Both the position numbers and the translations under genes were made by a program. Below are positions 60,418 to 64,000 of a DNA stretch of 64,000 bases, piece after piece. How positions within the stretch are numbered: the first letter of the stretch is position 1; the number at the start of each line of letters is the position of its first letter. This DNA comes from JBJELF01 sp051879015 (GTDB lineage Bacteria; Bacillota; Clostridia; Lachnospirales; Lachnospiraceae), in NCBI GenBank assembly GCA_051879015.1, contig JBJELF010000040.1, positions 1-64,000 of the forward strand, read 5' to 3'. The notes under the pieces were generated by a model. It had not been told where the DNA came from. It made no database searches and saw nothing but the letters and a program-made list of their open reading frames with translations.

Positions 60418-61401
60418 ATGAAGCATAAGATTGCCTTTTTTGATACGAAATCCTATGACAGAGAGTGGTTTGAAAAAATTCAGCAGAGTACCTTTGAAGT
60501 ACGCTATCTAAAAGAAAAATTAAAAGCGGATACGGCAGCACTTGCTGATGGCTGTGAAGCAGTGGTAGTATTTGTGAATGACACGTTGGACAGAGAAGTT
60601 TTAAAACTGCTGAAACGTATGAACATCCATCTTGTGGTGCTGCGCTGTACGGGTTTTAATAATGTAGATTTGGAGGCAGCAGCCTGCGAAGAAATTACAG
60701 TCCTTCGAGTTCCTGTCTATTCCCCTTATGCGGTAGCCGAGCATGCTATGGCATTGATTTTGGCTTTGAATCGAAAAGTTCATCGTGCTTACATTCGTAC
60801 TCGCGATTATAATTTTCGATTAGATGGATTGATGGGCTTTGACCTGCATGGAAAGACGGTAGGAGTTGTGGGGACAGGAAAAATTGGACGGGCTTTTATC
60901 CGAATTTGCCAAGGGTTTGGTATGGAAGTACTTGCCTATGACCCTTATCCAGCCAAAGATTTAGAGGTCAAATATGTGCCGATTGAGACAATTTTTCAAC
61001 AATCGGATGTTATTAGCTTTCACTGTCCACTGACAGAATCTAGCTATCATATGCTCAATGAGGAGAGAATTAAAATGGCAAAGAAAAATTTAATTGTAGT
61101 TAATACTTCCAGAGGAGCATTGATTGATACAGCAGCTTTACTGAAAGCATTAAAAGAAAAGTGGATTGGGGCAGCTGGGCTGGATGTCTACGAGGAGGAA
61201 AGTGAATATTTCTTTGAAGATTATTCCGAGGAAGTGAGGGAAGATGATTTACTGTCAGTTTTGATTTCTTTTCCAAATGTAATTATGACTGGACATCAGG
61301 CATTCTTTACACAAGAAGCAATTTCAGAGATTGCTCAGACGACTTTTCAAAATTTGAGGGATTACTTTGAAGAGCGGCCGCTGATGAATGAAATTTGCTA
61401 G
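60418..61401 (+). CDS. D-2-hydroxyacid dehydrogenase, D-lactate dehydrogenase-like
   Basis: The 327-residue protein reduces 2-keto acids with NADH; pyruvate to D-lactate is the likely reaction. The NAD motif is GVVGTGKIGRAF, preceded by a regular helical arm (YAVAEHAMALILALNRKVHRAYIRTRD). The catalytic arginine is in VVNTSRGALIDT, the glutamate follows in GLDVYEEES and the catalytic histidine in GHQAFFTQEA. The HQAFFTQEA form is typical of fermentative D-lactate dehydrogenases of the LdhA type. AATGGAGG lies about ten bases upstream of the ATG. Confidence 0.88.
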   Translation: MKHKIAFFDTKSYDREWFEKIQQSTFEVRYLKEKLKADTAALADGCEAVVVFVNDTLDREVLKLLKRMNIHLVVLRCTGFNNVDLEAAACEEITVLRVPVYSPYAVAEHAMALILALNRKVHRAYIRTRDYNFRLDGLMGFDLHGKTVGVVGTGKIGRAFIRICQGFGMEVLAYDPYPAKDLEVKYVPIETIFQQSDVISFHCPLTESSYHMLNEERIKMAKKNLIVVNTSRGALIDTAALLKALKEKWIGAAGLDVYEEESEYFFEDYSEEVREDDLLSVLISFPNVIMTGHQAFFTQEAISEIAQTTFQNLRDYFEERPLMNEIC

Positions 61402-61418
61402 GATGGGTGATTAAAATT

Positions 61419-61460
61419 GCGGCGGTTAGTTGAAACTTGACTTTTTCAACTAACTGCCGC
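61419..61460. terminator. Bidirectional hairpin between convergent genes
   Basis: GCGG and CGGTTAGTTGAAA arms pair with TTTCAACTAAC and TGCCGC around a CTTGACTTT loop region. It serves the dehydrogenase on the plus strand and the amidase on the minus strand. Neither strand has a long T-run. Confidence 0.68.
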
Positions 61461-61514
61461 ATAAGGTGCATATTGCTAAACAATTTTTTGATATGTTATT
61501 TGGTGATAGGTAAG

Positions 61515-62753
61515 TTATTCGTGTTTAATAATCTGTGAAGCAGGTACATAGCCGATATAGGTATTGGCAATCAAAACTTTGTAATAAGCAATATGATTGC
61601 TGGATGTAGTTTCTTCCAACACATCAATAAGATTTCCCTGTCCGAGATAAGGCCAGCCTTTGATAGAAATATTGGAACCAGGCGCAGTTTCAACACGTAC
61701 CCAATCGTTGCGGATTTCTCCCACAAAATTGGAAAAAGAGTTTTTTCGAATATAGTATGAATTTACATAACCGACTATATTTTGATTGGTTCGAACTTGA
61801 TACCATAAATTGCCGTCCACGGAAGTTGTGGAGGACAGGATGTTCACTGGACTGTTATTTAACAGGGTGGTGAGGACATTGTTGATATAAGGATTTGCCT
61901 CGGAACGCACATTTAAAGCATCTGCTTCGGGAACCTGATAGACATATCCAGTTTGTTCTGTTGAAATATTGGTACTTGAATTTGTTGTGGTACGATTAAA
62001 GTAGGAAGCAATTGCCTGAGCCTTGGCTGCTGCCAGATTTTTTAAATTTTCTGTATCCATTAAATATTTGCATTCTGTTGGATTTGTGTGAAATCCATGC
62101 TCCAAGATGAAACTGTACTGTACGGGACCGCTTTGAGCCTGGGCTGCATTAGTGGCATATCCGACAGAACTGCGGATTACTCCATAATAATCCATTGCTG
62201 GGTTGAGGTTATAGTCACGAGTTTGAATTTCATGTCGATTATATGTAACACCAGTTACTTTGTTCATTTCATTGGCGACTGTATCAAGCATATAATTGAT
62301 AAAGTTGCTATTTTCAGAGGATAGATGTTTGCTGGTTATGGCAACTACTCCAGTTGCACTGGCAGAAGCTGCATTCGTGTGATTTGACATAAAAATAACG
62401 GTCTGATACCCAGAGGCATTATTAACAGCCATATCTCCTCTGGCTGTCAAAGATGGCGATGACTGGTCATCTCTTGTTAAGATGACATCAAAACCATATT
62501 GTTGTAAGTACATTTTTTCGTAGGTAGATAAAATATACATTTGGACACCCTCGTCATATCCATCTAGCACTCCTTTGTTGGAACCCGTTTGATGTCCGGG
62601 ATCAATGACAATTAAAATGCCATTGGAGGAAGCCTGCCCAGAATCTGTCTGGATTGATGTAAAGACAGAAAAGAGCAATGTTATAATGAGTGTACAAGAT
62701 AGAAACTTTAATCCTATCTTTTGTTTCATAAAATAGTTTAGCAGTAGTTTCAT
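61515..62753 (-). CDS. N-acetylmuramoyl-L-alanine amidase with SH3 domain
   Basis: The 412-residue secreted enzyme starts at 62753, six bases after GAGGGGG; the longer reading from 62801 lies upstream of that site. The N-terminal hydrophobic segment is a signal peptide or anchor. The amidase_3 domain is recognised by VIDPGHQ, the MSNHTNAAS zinc-ligand region and ILEHGFHTNP with the catalytic glutamate. An SH3 domain (DALNVRSEANPYINNV...GYVNSYYI) follows. A second, degenerate SH3-like region (WVRVETAPGSNISIKGW...IGYVPASQI) ends the protein. It cleaves between muramic acid and the stem peptide. Confidence 0.9.
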   Translation of the reverse strand: MKLLLNYFMKQKIGLKFLSCTLIITLLFSVFTSIQTDSGQASSNGILIVIDPGHQTGSNKGVLDGYDEGVQMYILSTYEKMYLQQYGFDVILTRDDQSSPSLTARGDMAVNNASGYQTVIFMSNHTNAASASATGVVAITSKHLSSENSNFINYMLDTVANEMNKVTGVTYNRHEIQTRDYNLNPAMDYYGVIRSSVGYATNAAQAQSGPVQYSFILEHGFHTNPTECKYLMDTENLKNLAAAKAQAIASYFNRTTTNSSTNISTEQTGYVYQVPEADALNVRSEANPYINNVLTTLLNNSPVNILSSTTSVDGNLWYQVRTNQNIVGYVNSYYIRKNSFSNFVGEIRNDWVRVETAPGSNISIKGWPYLGQGNLIDVLEETTSSNHIAYYKVLIANTYIGYVPASQIIKHE

Positions 62754-62891
62754 CAGAATCCCCCTCAAATCAAATATAGTAAGTGGTATAAACCCATGCA
62801 ATGCAATAAATTATTATTGCATATTATATACTACAATAAAATTTACAAATTGTCTATTTAATTTTGACAAATTTGTAAAAATATCATAAAT

Positions 62892-62919
62892 AAAAACCAG
62901 ACTGCAGAGAGTCTGGTTT
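62892..62919 (-). terminator. Terminator of the PdaA-like gene
   Basis: On the minus strand AAACCAGACT pairs with AGTCTGGTTT around a six-base loop, followed by TTTATTTATG. A second small hairpin (ATTGC/GCAAT arms) is just upstream. Confidence 0.82.
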
Positions 62920-63027
62920 GTTATAGATTGCCCGTCCGCAGACGAGCAATTGTTACTGATGCGGCACGGAGAGTAATTGAAAAAATTTTTAATTATTTGA
63001 TGGTACAGTACCCATAAAAAATTCAAG

Positions 63028-63945
63028 CTATTTGTAAACTCCGAAAAGAAATCCTTTATTTCGAGCGGTGTCAATAAAATCAGGAAGGATGGCTGTATTT
63101 GTGGAGGAGACTGCGTGAAGTAAATAAATTGCACCGTTGTGCAGTTGAGAGGTGGTTTTCTCTAATCCTTCGCTTTGACTTGGCTGCGCCGTTGTGACCC
63201 AATCTTTGTAGGCAAAGCTCCAAAATACTGTGCGATATCCCATTTTTTGCAGAAGTGCCATGGATTGTTCAGAAAACATTCCTTTTGGATAACGGAAAAG
63301 ATACATGGAGTAGGAGAAATTTTCAAGCATGTAATTGTGCAGCTCTATAATTTCTTCTGCCTGCTGTTTTAGAGATAGGGAGGGAAAACCTGATTCAGGG
63401 TGAGAAACGCTGTGATTTCCGATTATATGACCTTCATCAATCATGCGGCGAATCAAGTCGGGATTTTCTTTGACATAAGGCATGGTTACAAAAAAGACTG
63501 CACTTACCTGTTTTTCTTTGAGAATGTCGAGAATTTGTGAGGTGTAGCCATTTTCATACCCTTCATCAAAGGTAAGATAAATTGTTGGCTCGTTAGCACC
63601 TAAGAAATCTGCATTATAGGAGGCGTACTTAGTTTGATATTGGACACTGCCGTTGGGACGGTTGTTTGCGTCTCGGTCTTTCGTGCTATATCCCCAGCTT
63701 TGCATGGTATTGTCTAAATGGGATAGTGCTTGAAATTCCTCTTCTGATGGCAGTGCGAGAGGAGTGATGGCGGCGGGCGCGTCGGAGGAATCCTGATAGA
63801 CAATAATTTCTGGATTTTCGCTGTTGGGCTTACTCTCCGAAGATAAAGGAGATTGCAAAGCGGATGGTTTGGCAGAAAAAGAGACCGAACATCCAGATAA
63901 AGTGAGTAAAGTGAGAACATAAAGGGGATAATATAAATATTTCAT
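63028..63945 (-). CDS. PdaA-like polysaccharide deacetylase lipoprotein
   Basis: The 305-residue protein has a lipoprotein signal with lipobox LSGC (residues 16-19) and a CE4 deacetylase domain. The first motif reads TFDEGYENGYT, the form typical of PdaA enzymes that deacetylate muramic acid, leading to muramic delta-lactam in spore cortex. The metal-binding histidines are in GNHSVSHPE, and FRYPKGMFSEQSM and the C-terminal LLHAVS are also present. AGGAG lies upstream of the ATG. Spore-cortex maturation is inferred from the family. Confidence 0.9.
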   Translation of the reverse strand: MKYLYYPLYVLTLLTLSGCSVSFSAKPSALQSPLSSESKPNSENPEIIVYQDSSDAPAAITPLALPSEEEFQALSHLDNTMQSWGYSTKDRDANNRPNGSVQYQTKYASYNADFLGANEPTIYLTFDEGYENGYTSQILDILKEKQVSAVFFVTMPYVKENPDLIRRMIDEGHIIGNHSVSHPESGFPSLSLKQQAEEIIELHNYMLENFSYSMYLFRYPKGMFSEQSMALLQKMGYRTVFWSFAYKDWVTTAQPSQSEGLEKTTSQLHNGAIYLLHAVSSTNTAILPDFIDTARNKGFLFGVYK

Positions 63946-63957
63946 GAATGGAATCTC

Positions 63958-64000
63958 CTATTCTAGCCAGTTTCGCATATGTTTGAGAGCACCTTTTTCC
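63958..64000 (-). CDS. 3' end of an unidentified gene, cut by the window edge
   Basis: On the minus strand the frame reading EKGALKHMRNWLE then TAG (63958-63960) is open to the window edge. The stop overlaps the AGGAG of the PdaA-like gene, suggesting co-transcription. Only 13 whole codons are visible, too few to identify the protein. Confidence 0.35.
   Translation of the reverse strand, partial: EKGALKHMRNWLE

Overview
This window is chromosomal DNA from a low-G+C, Gram-positive member of the Clostridia, most likely a Lachnospiraceae (Clostridium cluster XIVa) species. The evidence is family content: a SCIFF peptide with its radical-SAM maturase ahead of secDF-tgt-yajC, a TIGR04086-type membrane protein, a DHHW/MBOAT acetylation pair, a CIRCE-controlled hrcA-grpE-dnaK-dnaJ operon, strong AGGAGG ribosome binding sites, and much peptidoglycan-modifying machinery without outer-membrane genes. 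Species assignment is inference. No rRNA, tRNA or CRISPR array was seen.

Layout. 1-5.8 kb: possible right end of an IS200/IS605-type element, prfC, a convergent Cys/Gly-rich small protein, aroK, a convergent resolvase-like small protein, a histidine phosphatase and pyk. 5.8-11.3 kb: dnaE, split into three exons by two group II introns that lack a working reverse transcriptase. 11.4-13.2 kb: pfkA and a SpoU-type RNA methyltransferase. 13.5-18 kb: an MBOAT/DHHW O-acetylation pair and an SH3/3D-domain secreted protein. 18.3-25.3 kb: typA, gatCAB, a TIGR04086 protein and a CNNM/CBS protein. 25.4-31 kb: scfA-scfB-secDF-tgt-yajC. 31-37 kb: a candidate structured RNA, then leuB, ilvD, ilvB and a coiled-coil protein. 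37-46.4 kb: lepA, hemW, a YcxB-like protein and the heat-shock operon. 46.5-54.7 kb: a CobO-like ATPase, an AI-2E family permease, a D,D-carboxypeptidase, an orphan solute-binding lipoprotein, an unknown protein, tyrA and a metallophosphoesterase. 54.9-64 kb: scpA-scpB, two membrane-anchored coiled-coil proteins (one a polysaccharide deacetylase), a second D,D-carboxypeptidase, an M19 dipeptidase, a D-lactate-type dehydrogenase, an SH3 amidase, a PdaA-like lipoprotein deacetylase and the tail of another gene.

The most unusual locus is dnaE. Joining 5782-7434, 8492-9092 and 10057-11276 gives one uninterrupted 1157-residue DNA polymerase III alpha subunit. The two removed pieces each carry a 34-nt domain V hairpin with a GAAA tetraloop, matching 3' ends, and a candidate EBS1 complementary to the adjoining 5' exon. 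Intron 1 interrupts the gene immediately after the codon of the third catalytic aspartate. Intron 2 lies in the FNKSHA motif, a few residues from the known cyanobacterial split-intein site. Only a decayed scrap of reverse transcriptase remains, in intron 2, so splicing probably relies on a protein encoded elsewhere.

A second theme is a family of small intergenic palindromic repeats, about a dozen copies with ends resembling ATGATGTTGAGGTCAAAA and ATGATACCAGGGTCAAAA. Several provide the stop codon of the gene beside them. They look like a MITE-type or REP-like family and account for much of the intergenic DNA.
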